From NCBI GenBank assembly GCA_029247205.1, contig JAQWLT010000056.1, positions 1 to 35,241 of the forward strand: a stretch of DNA of 35,241 bases, read 5' to 3'. The notes below the pieces were generated by a model. That model ran no database searches. It was given only the letters and a program-made list of their open reading frames with translations, and had not been told where the DNA came from. This DNA comes from Phycisphaerales bacterium. Lineage in GTDB: Bacteria > Planctomycetota > Phycisphaerae > Phycisphaerales > SM1A02. Below are positions 16,488 to 25,390 of the stretch, one piece after another. Every line of letters starts with the position of its first letter. Position 1 is the stretch's first letter. The position numbers and the translations under genes were made by a program.

Positions 16488-17285
16488 ATGGACTCGCATG
16501 AACAGCCGACCTCAGATGCCGCATGGACCGCGACTGACCTCAAATCAGACCCGCATCAGGCCGCCGACAAGGCAACGAGAGTTCGTTCGATGTTTACGAG
16601 CATCGCGAAACGCTATGACCTCAATAACCGCTTGCATTCGATGTGGCGCGATCAGGCGTGGCGGCGGCGGGTTGTGCGGATGGCTGGCATTCGTGCCCAA
16701 GACGATGTGCTCGACATGGCTTGCGGCACCGGTGACTTGACCGAGATGCTCGCCTGCGCGAGTCCTCAATCGGTTCTTGGTATGGACTTTACTGAGGCAA
16801 TGCTTGAAATTGCTGAGGAGAAATCTGCAGCGGCAAAGCAGCGAGCAGGCCGGACGAATCCCATATTTCGGCATGGCGATGCCATGGCGATCGACTTACC
16901 TGATTCTTCAATAGATGTGCTGACCATTGCATTTGGTATTCGCAATGTCAGCGATCCAGTGGGGGCCGTGGCCGAGTTTGCCCGTGTAGTACGGCCTGGA
17001 GGTCGTCTGCTGGTGCTTGAGTTCAGCACGCCACGCTGGTGGCTTCCGCGGATTGTCAATGCAATGTATAGCCGCCACATTATGCCGATGACAGCGACAC
17101 TTCTATCTGGTGACCGATCTCGTGCATATCACTATTTGCCACGCTCTGTGGCTACATTTGCCGATCCGAAGCGTCTCGCAGCGATGGTGGCGGCGCACGG
17201 CTTTGATGTGCAGCAGCAAGTCCCAATGACCATGGGCATCTGCACGGTTACACAGGCAATTCGCTGCGAGAAGGGCGAATTCTGA
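16488..17285 (+). CDS. ubiE: Demethylmenaquinone/ubiquinone methyltransferase UbiE/MenG
   Basis: The 265-residue SAM-dependent methyltransferase makes the last C-methylation in menaquinone (or ubiquinone) synthesis. VRSMFTSIAKRYDLNN near residue 32 is the UbiE N-terminal signature. VLDMACGTGDL (74-84) is the SAM-binding motif. FGIRNV and RVVRPGGRLLVLEFSTP are conserved further on. The ATG at 16488 follows AGG four bases upstream and fits the family length; an earlier in-frame ATG at 16410 would overlap the divergent lipoprotein start. In this lineage menaquinone is the likelier product, an inference from taxonomy. The last 88 codons form part of a direct repeat whose second copy lies about 2.1 kb downstream. 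Confidence 0.92.
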   Translation: MDSHEQPTSDAAWTATDLKSDPHQAADKATRVRSMFTSIAKRYDLNNRLHSMWRDQAWRRRVVRMAGIRAQDDVLDMACGTGDLTEMLACASPQSVLGMDFTEAMLEIAEEKSAAAKQRAGRTNPIFRHGDAMAIDLPDSSIDVLTIAFGIRNVSDPVGAVAEFARVVRPGGRLLVLEFSTPRWWLPRIVNAMYSRHIMPMTATLLSGDRSRAYHYLPRSVATFADPKRLAAMVAAHGFDVQQQVPMTMGICTVTQAIRCEKGEF

Positions 17286-17362
17286 CTACGCCGATCAGGC
17301 GGCGTGATGTCCTAGGCGTCGACCAAGAACGATCATGTGCCAGCAACTTCATCGATTCGCAT
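17021..17362 (+). repeat. Direct repeat copy 1 (ubiE 3' end + oligopeptidase 3' end)
   Basis: This 342-bp segment matches 19123-19467 in the same orientation. By hand alignment there are about 34 mismatches plus gaps of 2 and 1 bases, so roughly 90% identity. It holds the intact ubiE 3' end and then a 77-bp remnant of the prolyl oligopeptidase 3' end. Its right edge abuts the stop codon of the sulfotransferase gene. Confidence 0.92.
17286..17362 (-). pseudogene. 3' remnant of the prolyl oligopeptidase gene
   Basis: These 77 bases match the last 25 codons of the intact oligopeptidase gene at 19390-19467, including the stop codon, but with several substitutions and a one-base deletion near the end. 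No start exists, so it is a non-coding relic left by duplication of the ubiE/oligopeptidase junction. Confidence 0.85.
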
Positions 17363-18853
17363 TTACGTATTGCCATTGCTCTGTTTGGCGAGGGCCATGA
17401 GTGGGTCAATGTGACTTTCATAATTACGGTAGCGCCCAACTGAAGTGTTGTATATCGGCTTGTTCACCTGGTCGTAACTGAGGGTCATGACGGTTCGTCC
17501 TGAGTCATAAAACTCCAGGCAGCGATCGTCCCATGGTAGGCCACAGAATTCGACAACATCTCGTGTCATGCGATTTTTATCCGCAACGACGTCTTCATAG
17601 TTTATTTCTATCCAAGGCATTGGTAGCACTGTCTTCCAATGTTCTATCAGTCGATCATTCTGTTCTATCGCCATAGCAATTCGATCGAGATCCATCAGTT
17701 CTGGATGCACGCGTGGGGAGAAGTTGCCCATCAGGCAAGAGATGCCTACATCGCGTGGATCTCGACGTGTAAAGACAATCTTTGAATGAGGGAACAGCAT
17801 CGCAATAAGCCCTAACAGGCGTACATTTTTTAGATTCTTGTTGATGAATGTAGAAGGCAATGCATAGCCGTGGCGAGCTAGTGAGTCTTCATAACTGGCA
17901 AGCATCTTTTTGCCGTCCTCTGGTCCTATGTCGCGTGCACATTTCGGCCAGGGTGACCATGAACCGATCAGTTTCTGAAGGCTACGCGCCAATATGTCAA
18001 TTTCCTTTGCTTCTCCTACACCAGTGGCATCAGGGTGCGAATCGAGAATCTGTTCAACCAGCGTCGTCCCTGACCTTGGCATACCCGCAATGAAAACATG
18101 GGAACATTCACTGCCAATATGTCCATCCTTTCGTTGCAGTTGCTCTGCCGAAAACGTCTCGATTAGCTGATCGATCTCAGATACATAGAGATCTTGATCA
18201 AAGGGAACATCGATGAGTTTTTTGGCGGTCTGAGCATCAAGGAAAGCCGAATCATACTGATCCATGCCATCGAATATCTTGGCACGTTGTAGCAACAAGC
18301 GAGCTCGAATAGCTGCATTGTTGGGATGTTCCATGTTGGGTAGCGAAAGGCCTTCATCAATGGTTTTGAGTGCAGCCTCGCGATCATCACTTTGTAGAAG
18401 GCAGCGCGCGGTCAACCAATTCAACTGTGGACTTTTTGTATTTTCATTGATTGACTCCAAGGCAGCCAAGCCGCCTTGCCAATCGCCTTTGCGTTCCAAG
18501 ACATTGGCTTTAATTTCTCTTGCTGCAGTCGAGGATGGACTTTTAACAAGAACGCGATCACACCATTCAAGGCTCTGCTGTGACTTTCCGAGGCTGCTAT
18601 AGACTCTTGCCAGACAGATCTCAATCTCTTCATCATCTGGCCGGAACTTGAGTGCGTGCAAGGCAGCGTCTGCGGCGAGTGGATAAAGGCCTTGGGCTTG
18701 CCGCACATGTGCGACAGTCAAACATGCTTGGGGATGATTTGGATCGTTCTGAAGAATCTGCATGGCCATCTGCAAGGCCTTCACAAGATCTCCAGACCCA
18801 ATCAGTGATCGTAATTGATTGTCTACATCAGCGGGCCCTGGTGTATTCATCAT
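17363..18853 (-). CDS. TPR-repeat sulfotransferase
   Basis: The 496-residue protein combines about 210 N-terminal residues of TPR repeats with a C-terminal sulfotransferase domain. PRSGTTLVEQIL (259-270) is the 5'-phosphosulfate loop that binds PAPS. FTRRDPRDVGISC (361-373) is the 3'-phosphate loop. No signal peptide or membrane helix is seen, so it should act in the cytoplasm or at the membrane surface. The acceptor (polysaccharide, peptide or lipid) is unknown. Such fusions are common in marine bacteria. The gene sits alone between two direct repeats derived from its neighbours, and its DNA looks more AT-rich than flanking genes, which suggests acquisition by transfer. The stop codon directly adjoins repeat copy 1. 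Confidence 0.9.
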   Translation of the reverse strand: MMNTPGPADVDNQLRSLIGSGDLVKALQMAMQILQNDPNHPQACLTVAHVRQAQGLYPLAADAALHALKFRPDDEEIEICLARVYSSLGKSQQSLEWCDRVLVKSPSSTAAREIKANVLERKGDWQGGLAALESINENTKSPQLNWLTARCLLQSDDREAALKTIDEGLSLPNMEHPNNAAIRARLLLQRAKIFDGMDQYDSAFLDAQTAKKLIDVPFDQDLYVSEIDQLIETFSAEQLQRKDGHIGSECSHVFIAGMPRSGTTLVEQILDSHPDATGVGEAKEIDILARSLQKLIGSWSPWPKCARDIGPEDGKKMLASYEDSLARHGYALPSTFINKNLKNVRLLGLIAMLFPHSKIVFTRRDPRDVGISCLMGNFSPRVHPELMDLDRIAMAIEQNDRLIEHWKTVLPMPWIEINYEDVVADKNRMTRDVVEFCGLPWDDRCLEFYDSGRTVMTLSYDQVNKPIYNTSVGRYRNYESHIDPLMALAKQSNGNT

Positions 18854-19122
18854 TGCATCGAACTCCGACTATGAGTGTATCTAGTTGCCTGCAGTCAGTA
18901 TTGTATGGCTGATGAGGCATCGGGATTTAGTCATGTCCGCATGAAGATCTGCTGCCAACAAGAGTTGAGCCAGTTCTACACCACGAAGAACCTGAATCGT
19001 TTCAAGGCAGCATGGTCATCTTCATTTGCAGTCCATTTCAGTGGCTATGACTTACGTTGAATGCAACAAAATCAAGCGTACATATCTTCGCTGGTTCATT
19101 GTTGCTGGACTTATGCAAGGCT
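18854..19122. other. AT-richer spacer upstream of the sulfotransferase gene, inside the repeat-flanked segment
   Basis: These 269 bp separate the sulfotransferase start from repeat copy 2. A 61-codon plus-strand frame (18875-19060) ends ...FAVHFSGYDLR, but it has no ribosome binding site and no recognised family. The stretch probably contains the sulfotransferase promoter; no clear box pair was identified. Confidence 0.4.
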
Positions 19123-19389
19123 GTTCAGCAATCTAGGCTGGTGGTTTTTGCGGATTGTCCATGCAATGTATAGCCGCCACATTATGCTGATGACAGCGAC
19201 ACTTCTATCTGGCGACCGGTCTTGTGCAAAGCACTATCTGCCGCGCTCTGTGGCTAGATTTGCTGATCCGAAGCGTCTCGCATCGATGGTGGCGGCTCAA
19301 GGCTTTGATGTGCAGCAGCCAGTCCCAATGACCATGGGCATCTGTGCACGGTCACACAGGCAATTCGCTGGGAGAAGGGCTACCTCTGA
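19123..19389 (+). pseudogene. Truncated, frameshifted copy of the ubiE 3' end
   Basis: The translation of this stretch (WWFLRIVHAMYSRHIM and YLPRSVARFADPKRL) follows ubiE residues from about 178 onward. The first two thirds of the gene, including the SAM-binding motif, are absent. A two-base insertion near 19345 shifts the frame before the end. A longer open frame (19061-19552) runs across it but joins unrelated sequence on both sides, so it is not a gene. This is a relic from duplication. Confidence 0.88.
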
Positions 19390-19467
19390 CTACGGCCGAT
19401 CAAGCGGCGTGACGTCCAAGGCGTCAACCAAGAACGACCATGTGTCAGCAACTTCATCAATTCGCAT
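19123..19467 (+). repeat. Direct repeat copy 2 (ubiE 3' remnant + oligopeptidase 3' end)
   Basis: This is the second copy of the 342-bp repeat at 17021-17362. Here the oligopeptidase part is intact and functional as the 3' end of the gene at 19390, while the ubiE part is the relic. The mirror-image pattern of intact and broken halves shows that the two genes were once direct convergent neighbours. Confidence 0.92.
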
Positions 19468-21522
19468 CGATGTTGGCTTGCCTGCGCCGTGCCCAGCCTT
19501 GCGGTCAATGCGAATCAGAACGGGCTTTCCGCCCGCAGCTTGTGCGTGCTGAAGAGCCGCTGCATACTTAAACGAATGCCCAGGAACGACTCGATCGTCC
19601 GTATCAGCGGTTGTGACCATGGTCGCCGGATAGGACGTGCCTGGCTTGAGGTTGTGATACGGCGAATATGCTAAAAGCGCTGCGAACTCGGCTTCATCAT
19701 CTGGATCACCAAAATCAGGCATCCACGCGCGGCCGATCGTGAACTTGTGATAGCGAAGCATGTCCATGACGCCAACTGCAGGCAAGCACGCGGCGAATAG
19801 ATCGGGCCGCTGGGTCATCGCAGCACCGACGAGCAGTCCGCCATTGCTGCCACCCTGAATCGCCAACTTCTTTGGATTGGTGTACTTGTTGCGGATGAGC
19901 CACTCAGCCGCGGCGATGAAGTCATCGAATACGTTTTGCTTATCGAGTTTCGTGCCTGCGAGATGCCATGAACGTCCGTACTCGCCGCCGCCACGAAGAT
20001 TGGCAATAGCGAGCACTCCGCCCATCTCCATCCACGCTACTCGGGATGGCGAGAAAACGGGCATCAGTGGGATATTGAAACCGCCATAGCCATAGAGCAA
20101 GGTCGGCAGGTTGCCTGACCGAGTGAGGTCCTTGCGATGGGCAATAAACATTGGAACGAGTGTGCTGTCAGCACTCTCGAAAAAGACCTGCTTGATGACA
20201 TAATCTTCTGGATCAAAATCGACGGTGGCTTCCCGCCACGTCGTTGTTTCGAGCGTCTCAAGATCGTGTTGGTAGATAGATGGGGGCGTCGTGAATGAGT
20301 TGAATGAGTAGAACACCTCGTTGCTATCTGGCCACCCTCCGAGACCTGAAGACGAGCCGATGCTTGGCAGTTCGATATTGCGAAGATGACTCCCGTCCAT
20401 ATCGTGCAGCGAGAGCTTCGATGTCGCGTCATGCATCCACGAAACCGCGAGTCGTCCTCCTACGTGCGAGACGCCACGCATCGTGTCTGTCGACTCTGGA
20501 ATGACCTCGGTCCAAGTTCGGCTTGTCTTGGGCCCATCCATATTGATGGATACGACTCGGCCAAGTGGGGCGTCCTGGGTCGTTTGGAAGTAGAGCTTGC
20601 CGCCTTCACTGCCGACAAATGACCACGCCTCTTCAAACTCGTCAACAATAGGTTCGAGGCTTGTTCCAGTACGTGAGAGATCTTGCACCATCACGCGGGT
20701 TTCTTCACCACCACGCCACACATGCACAATGAGCCAGCGTCCATCATCACTAACGGTTGGAGACCAGCCCCAGTTTGGATGTTCTGAGTCGCTGTGCACC
20801 AGCACATCCTCAGACTGGGGTGTGCCTGGCCGATGGAACCAAAGCGTTTGAAACTCATTCGCCGCTTGCATTGCTTCGCCTTCGGTCGGTTCCGCGTAGC
20901 GAGCGTAATAGAAGCCACTTCCATCGGGCAGCCAACTAGCGCCAGAGAACTTGCTCCACTCGATTGTTTCCGGCAAGTCCTTGCCCGTGGTGAGGTCACG
21001 AATCCGCCACGTCTTCCAGTCTGATCCTCCATCGGAACGCGCCCACGCCAGATAGCGGCCGTCTCTGCTGAAGCCGACGCCACTGATGGCGGCGGTGCCA
21101 TCTTTAGTCAATGTGTTGGGATCGAGAAGCACTTGCGGAGTAGCGTCAAGGCTGTCTGCAACATACCACGTTGACTGACTTTGCAGCCCGTCGTTATGCG
21201 TGAAGTAATAGCGATCGCCGTAGCGCATGGGGCGTCCTGTCTTTGGATAGTTCCAAAGGGACTCGATGCGATCTCGAATGCCTGCACGCTCGGGGATGGC
21301 GTGCAGATGTGCGAAGGTGACTTCATTCTGTTGGTCAACCCAGGCTGAGACATTTTCGTGTTCTCTTACATCGCCTTCAAGCCAGCGGTACGGATCGGCG
21401 ACCTCGACGCCATGCAGCAACTCAACGGTTTCACCGCGCACTGTTTCAGGGTATTGAGGCGATGTTGCATCGGATACGGAGAGGAACAGAGCTGGAATTG
21501 CGGCAAGAATGAGGTTGATCAT
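19390..21522 (-). CDS. Prolyl oligopeptidase family serine peptidase (S9A), exported
   Basis: The 710-residue peptidase begins with a signal peptide (MINLILAAIPALFLSVSDA). An N-terminal segment typical of S9A follows (DPYRWLEGD), then a beta-propeller, then an alpha/beta-hydrolase domain. The catalytic Ser559 is in QGGSNGGLL, the Asp is in TADTDDRVVPGHS (about 642-643), and His678 is in KAGHGAGKP. The family cleaves short peptides after proline. Export would let it act on peptides in the periplasm. GGAG seven bases before the ATG supports the start. It is the last gene of the hutH-hutU-hutI-map run, 23 bp behind map. Its final 25 codons lie in direct repeat copy 2. Confidence 0.92.
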   Translation of the reverse strand: MINLILAAIPALFLSVSDATSPQYPETVRGETVELLHGVEVADPYRWLEGDVREHENVSAWVDQQNEVTFAHLHAIPERAGIRDRIESLWNYPKTGRPMRYGDRYYFTHNDGLQSQSTWYVADSLDATPQVLLDPNTLTKDGTAAISGVGFSRDGRYLAWARSDGGSDWKTWRIRDLTTGKDLPETIEWSKFSGASWLPDGSGFYYARYAEPTEGEAMQAANEFQTLWFHRPGTPQSEDVLVHSDSEHPNWGWSPTVSDDGRWLIVHVWRGGEETRVMVQDLSRTGTSLEPIVDEFEEAWSFVGSEGGKLYFQTTQDAPLGRVVSINMDGPKTSRTWTEVIPESTDTMRGVSHVGGRLAVSWMHDATSKLSLHDMDGSHLRNIELPSIGSSSGLGGWPDSNEVFYSFNSFTTPPSIYQHDLETLETTTWREATVDFDPEDYVIKQVFFESADSTLVPMFIAHRKDLTRSGNLPTLLYGYGGFNIPLMPVFSPSRVAWMEMGGVLAIANLRGGGEYGRSWHLAGTKLDKQNVFDDFIAAAEWLIRNKYTNPKKLAIQGGSNGGLLVGAAMTQRPDLFAACLPAVGVMDMLRYHKFTIGRAWMPDFGDPDDEAEFAALLAYSPYHNLKPGTSYPATMVTTADTDDRVVPGHSFKYAAALQHAQAAGGKPVLIRIDRKAGHGAGKPTSMRIDEVADTWSFLVDALDVTPLDRP

Positions 21523-21545
21523 AAGATCGCTCCAAAGCGAGTGGA

Positions 21546-22358
21546 TTACCCGACGATGTCGGGCAGTTGAAACATATCTGCGGTTAGTACATCAGGACCA
21601 TCTTCGGTGATGAGTACATCCGCTTCGTAATGAACTGTCAGGGAACCATCAGCGCTGCAAATGGGCCAGGCACCAGGGGTCGAGGTCGTTTCGTGTTGCC
21701 CGGCTGCGAGCATTGGCTCAACCGCAAGTAGCAGCCCGGGTTCAAAGACGCGGAAGGCGTCGGGCCACTCATTGGGAGTCGTCGGTACGACATTGGCAAT
21801 GAAGGGTGCGGCGTGCAAAGTCTTGCCATATCCATGGCCGCCAAGACCGCGGATCAGTGAGAATCCAGCATCCTTCTCTACACACTGCTGCACGGCTCTG
21901 GCCCAGTCAATCAAAGGTCGACCGGGTTGCATGGATTCGATGCCTCTTCGCAGTGAGTCAATACCAACATCCATGAGGCGGCGTGCTGTATCGCTGACTT
22001 CCACGAGGCCATACGTCCACGCTGCATCACCAATCCAACCATTGTGCAAGACACCGATGTCAATGCTGAGCACATCGCCAGCTTCAAGTGGCCGCGCTAC
22101 ATCGAGATGTGTTCCGTGTACGACGCACTCGTTGAGTGAGAGGCAGGAGTGGCTCGGAAATGGGCCAAGGCCCGGCACGCGGTATCGAAGAAAACAGGAC
22201 CGACTCTTCAGACGCACGAGCGTATCGGCGACATGTGCATCAATTTCAGCAAGTGTCTTGCCTGGAGCGATGAACTCCGTGAGTGATTCATGGACCCGGC
22301 AGACTCGATCGGCTGCTGCCTTCGCCCCCTGAATATGGCTTGGTTTGGTAATGACCAT
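21546..22358 (-). CDS. map: Methionine aminopeptidase, type I
   Basis: The 270-residue enzyme removes N-terminal methionine. The dinuclear metal site is complete: Asp100 (SIDIGV), Asp111 (GDAAWTYG), His175 (GLGGHGYGKT), Glu214 (AVEPML) and Glu245 (HYEADVLIT). His81 (VVHG) is the substrate-binding histidine. Length fits a type I enzyme without zinc-finger extension. The sequence differs noticeably from a canonical housekeeping Map (for example CLSLNECVVHG). The gene lies in a peptide/histidine catabolic operon, 6 bp after hutI and 23 bp before the oligopeptidase, rather than near ribosomal genes. It may be an accessory paralogue working in peptide turnover; whether another map exists cannot be seen. 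Confidence 0.93.
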   Translation of the reverse strand: MVITKPSHIQGAKAAADRVCRVHESLTEFIAPGKTLAEIDAHVADTLVRLKSRSCFLRYRVPGLGPFPSHSCLSLNECVVHGTHLDVARPLEAGDVLSIDIGVLHNGWIGDAAWTYGLVEVSDTARRLMDVGIDSLRRGIESMQPGRPLIDWARAVQQCVEKDAGFSLIRGLGGHGYGKTLHAAPFIANVVPTTPNEWPDAFRVFEPGLLLAVEPMLAAGQHETTSTPGAWPICSADGSLTVHYEADVLITEDGPDVLTADMFQLPDIVG

Positions 22359-22364
22359 GCAGAT

Positions 22365-23633
22365 TTACTCGGGTGACTCGTCGGACTCGTCCGACTCGTC
22401 GGACTCAGCAAGGAATTGAACAGGCTGTCCGCGGAGCAAGAGGATTGGTGGCGGGACGGCCCCAAACTCCCACATGATTGCGCGATAATCACGTTCATCG
22501 ATTACCTGCAGGTCTGCACGTTTGCCGACTTCGAGCGAACCAGTATGAGATTCAATCCCAAGCACAACCGCTGCATTCCACGTTGCGGCAGTGATCGCTT
22601 CAGCGGGAGATAAGCCACAAAATCGGCAGGCTAATGACATGGTGAAGGGCATGGACGCTGTCGGTGCTGAACCTGGATTGCAATTCGTTGCGATTGCAAC
22701 TGCAGCACCGGCGTCTATGATTGATCGCCCAGGTGCATAACGACCATCGAGGTGAAATCCACTGGCCGGTAGTAGTACGCCGACGGTGTCGCTTGCCGCA
22801 AGTCGAGCAATGTCATCTGGCTGAATGGCTTCGAGGTGATCTACGCTGCGTGCTTCAAGGTCAAGAGCCATCGGCACGCCGCCGATGCTATTGAATTGAT
22901 CTGTGTGCAGGCGAAGCGGGCACCCCAACTCGCGTGCTCGGGTAAAGAGACGAGTCGTTTCTGCGAGCGACCAAGCCCCTTCTTCGAGGTAGGCATCGCA
23001 TGTAATGCCTGGAAATTCTTCGGCGACCGCGGGAAGCGTCTCTTCGATGACACGATGAACAAAGTCTGGCTGTTCAGTGTCAATTGCATGGGCCCCGAGA
23101 AAGGTGCCCACGATTTGTGACTCTGCAGTTCGAGACACTTCGTGAATCGCCCGCAGCATTCGCAATTCGGATTCGGTGGTCAGCCCATAGCCCGACTTGA
23201 CTTCAATTGTGCCGGTGCCATAGGTCTGCAGCCGACCGATGCGGCTGAGCAAATCATTGGCCAAGTCTTCTTGGCTCGCATTGCGAACAGCTCGTACTGT
23301 CGAAAGAATGCCTCCGCCATTGGCAAGAATCTCAGGATAGGTTGCCCCTGCGAGCAGTTGTTCCCATTCCTCTAGCCGCGATCCCGCCCAGCATGCATGT
23401 GTGTGACAGTCGACCCAAGCCGGGAGCACGATACGACCATCAAGATCAAGCACCACCCCGGCTGTCATGTCCTCAGGTGGACTGCCTTTACCAATGCCAT
23501 GAATGCGCCCGTCCTCAACGGCAACCCAGCCATGTTCAATTTCATTCAGCTCACGCATGGCCTCACCGCTGCGGGCGCCAGGTGGGCCCGAGAGCGTGAG
23601 GAGTCGTGCATTGGCGATCGTGACGTCAGGCAT
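22365..23633 (-). CDS. hutI: Imidazolonepropionase
   Basis: The 422-residue amidohydrolase opens 4-imidazolone-5-propionate to N-formimino-L-glutamate, the third step of histidine breakdown. VDCHTHACWAGSR (His77, His79) is the metal-binding start of the barrel. VKSGYGLT, LGAHAID, LHTDQFN and ATNCNPGSAP are conserved HutI segments that bind metal or substrate. The order hutH-hutU-hutI on one strand with a gap of only 9 bp to hutU confirms the role. The C-terminus carries an unusual acidic tail of SDE repeats (SDESDESDESPE) encoded by a 9-bp tandem repeat. Cytoplasmic. Confidence 0.95.
   Translation of the reverse strand: MPDVTIANARLLTLSGPPGARSGEAMRELNEIEHGWVAVEDGRIHGIGKGSPPEDMTAGVVLDLDGRIVLPAWVDCHTHACWAGSRLEEWEQLLAGATYPEILANGGGILSTVRAVRNASQEDLANDLLSRIGRLQTYGTGTIEVKSGYGLTTESELRMLRAIHEVSRTAESQIVGTFLGAHAIDTEQPDFVHRVIEETLPAVAEEFPGITCDAYLEEGAWSLAETTRLFTRARELGCPLRLHTDQFNSIGGVPMALDLEARSVDHLEAIQPDDIARLAASDTVGVLLPASGFHLDGRYAPGRSIIDAGAAVAIATNCNPGSAPTASMPFTMSLACRFCGLSPAEAITAATWNAAVVLGIESHTGSLEVGKRADLQVIDERDYRAIMWEFGAVPPPILLLRGQPVQFLAESDESDESDESPE
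22374..22406. repeat. 9-bp tandem repeat in the hutI 3' end
   Basis: The unit GACTCGTCG/C is repeated about three and a half times and encodes the acidic (SDE)n tail of HutI. A multiple of three, the unit can expand or contract without changing frame. It lies just before the stop codon. Confidence 0.85.
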
Positions 23634-23642
23634 ATGGAATTT

Positions 23643-25316
23643 CTACCAATCCCTCATCGGAACCTGAACATCTTGCGAGTCTGCGCAAGACTTGGCGTCC
23701 TCATACCCCGCATCTGCATGGCGAATGACGCCCATGAGCGGGTCATTGCGGAGTACCCGAGCAAGGCGGCGATCGGCTGATTCAGTGCCATCGCACACAA
23801 TGACCTGCCCGGCGTGTTGGCTGAATCCAATGCCAACGCCGCCGCCATGGTGGAATGACACCCAAGAGGCTCCGCTGGCAGTATTGACTGCAAAGTTCAG
23901 CAGTGGCCAGTCGCTGACGGCGTCGGTTCCGTCTTTCATCCCCTCGGTCTCACGATTGGGGGACGCGACCGAACCGCAGTCGAGGTGATCGCGACCGATG
24001 ACAATCGGAGCTGCGACTTTGCCCGTGCGGACGAGTTCGTTGAAGAGCAACCCCGCCTTGTCTCGCTGCCCCAAACCAAGCCAGCAGATGCGACAGGGCA
24101 ATCCTTGGAATGCAACCCGCTCACTTGCCATGGTTATCCAGCGGTGCAGGCCTTTGTCATCAGGGAAGAGTTCGAGCAGGGCCTGATCGGTGACTTCGAT
24201 GTCTTTGGGATCGCCTGACAAAGCGCACCAGCGGAAGGGCCCGCGGCCAAGGCAAAATTGAGGTCGTATATAGGCAGGAACAAAGCCAGGGAAGTCGAAT
24301 GCCTGCTCGAAACCCTCGTCGGCTGCACGCTGTCGAATATTGTTGCCGTAGTCGAAGGTCTCGGCGCCTCGTGACTTCAGCGTCACCATCAGCTCGACAT
24401 GTCGCCGCATGGTCTGCATTGATTGTCGTTCATAGTCGGCGGGAGTCGTTTCTCGCAGCGTGTCAGCTTGCTCACGAGTAAGGCCTTCCGGGTAGTACCC
24501 CGCAAGTGGGTCGTGAGCGGACGTCTGATCGGTGAGCACGTCGGGAGTGATGTCTCGCTCGAGCAGCCTGTCCAAGAGGTCAACCGCATTGCCGAGCCAC
24601 CCAATCGAGACCGACTCATCGGCATCTCGCGCTGTAATCGCCCGGTCGATGGCGGAATCGAGATCTTCAATGATTTCATCGAGATAGCGATCTTTTACAC
24701 GCTTCTGAAGCCGTTCGCGGCACATCTCGGCAATCAAACAGACACCATCGTTCATCGTGACCGAAAGGGGCTGCGCGCCGCCCATGCCGCCGCAGCCAGC
24801 AGTCACAGCAAGGCGTCCCCGAAGCGTGCCGCCAAAATGCTGGCGGGCACACTCGGCAAACGTTTCGTACGTGCCTTGCAGAATCCCTTGGGTGCCGATG
24901 TAAATCCAGGAACCCGCGGTCATTTGTCCGTACATGATGAGGCCGCGTTCAGCGAGCTCATCAAAGTGAGATTGTGTTGCCCAATGTGGAACCAGATTGG
25001 AGTTGGCGATGATGACTCGTGGACTGTCTTCGGTGGTCGTGACGATGCCCACAGGCTTGCCAGACTGAATAAGCAGTGTCTCGTCGGGTGCGATCGTCTG
25101 CAGGGAACTGATGATGGCGTCATATGCTTCCCATGATCGGGCAGCTTGGCCACGGCCGCCATAGACAACCAGTTGGGCAGGTAGTTCAGCCACTTCGGGG
25201 TCGAGGTTGTTCATCAACATTCGCATGGCTGCTTCGGCACCCCAACTCCGACAACTCATGTCTGTGCCGCGGGGGGCGCGAATGACCCGAGATGAAGGTG
25301 TTGTAGTCAAACTCAT
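23643..25316 (-). CDS. hutU: Urocanate hydratase
   Basis: The 557-residue enzyme is full length for HutU, which hydrates urocanate to imidazolonepropionate using tightly bound [14 protein letters not shown] (52-62), [13 protein letters not shown] (171-183) and the region around Cys411 ([12 protein letters not shown]) are the conserved NAD- and substrate-binding parts. [16 protein letters not shown] near the C-terminus is also diagnostic. It lies 74 bp after hutH and 9 bp before hutI on the same strand. Cytoplasmic. Confidence 0.97.
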   Translation of the reverse strand: MSLTTTPSSRVIRAPRGTDMSCRSWGAEAAMRMLMNNLDPEVAELPAQLVVYGGRGQAARSWEAYDAIISSLQTIAPDETLLIQSGKPVGIVTTTEDSPRVIIANSNLVPHWATQSHFDELAERGLIMYGQMTAGSWIYIGTQGILQGTYETFAECARQHFGGTLRGRLAVTAGCGGMGGAQPLSVTMNDGVCLIAEMCRERLQKRVKDRYLDEIIEDLDSAIDRAITARDADESVSIGWLGNAVDLLDRLLERDITPDVLTDQTSAHDPLAGYYPEGLTREQADTLRETTPADYERQSMQTMRRHVELMVTLKSRGAETFDYGNNIRQRAADEGFEQAFDFPGFVPAYIRPQFCLGRGPFRWCALSGDPKDIEVTDQALLELFPDDKGLHRWITMASERVAFQGLPCRICWLGLGQRDKAGLLFNELVRTGKVAAPIVIGRDHLDCGSVASPNRETEGMKDGTDAVSDWPLLNFAVNTASGASWVSFHHGGGVGIGFSQHAGQVIVCDGTESADRRLARVLRNDPLMGVIRHADAGYEDAKSCADSQDVQVPMRDW

Positions 25317-25390
25317 GGTGAGGGTGCTCGAACAGGCGAAGTGATGAATTCTAGCAGGACGACGTGTTCAGATGAAGGCCCCCAGTGGGT

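Noticed and set aside
18875-19060. A 61-codon frame inside the repeat-flanked segment, considered as a transposase remnant
   Set aside because: No ribosome binding site, and the ending FAVHFSGYDLR could not be tied to any transposase family.
17363-19122. Insertion sequence or transposon as the carrier of the sulfotransferase gene
   Set aside because: No transposase, terminal inverted repeats or short target-site duplication were found. The long direct repeats come from host genes, which fits homologous recombination better.
19061-19552. A 163-codon plus-strand frame covering repeat copy 2
   Set aside because: Its middle is the ubiE relic, frameshifted by two bases, and its end is antisense to the oligopeptidase gene. 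It is a by-product of the duplication.
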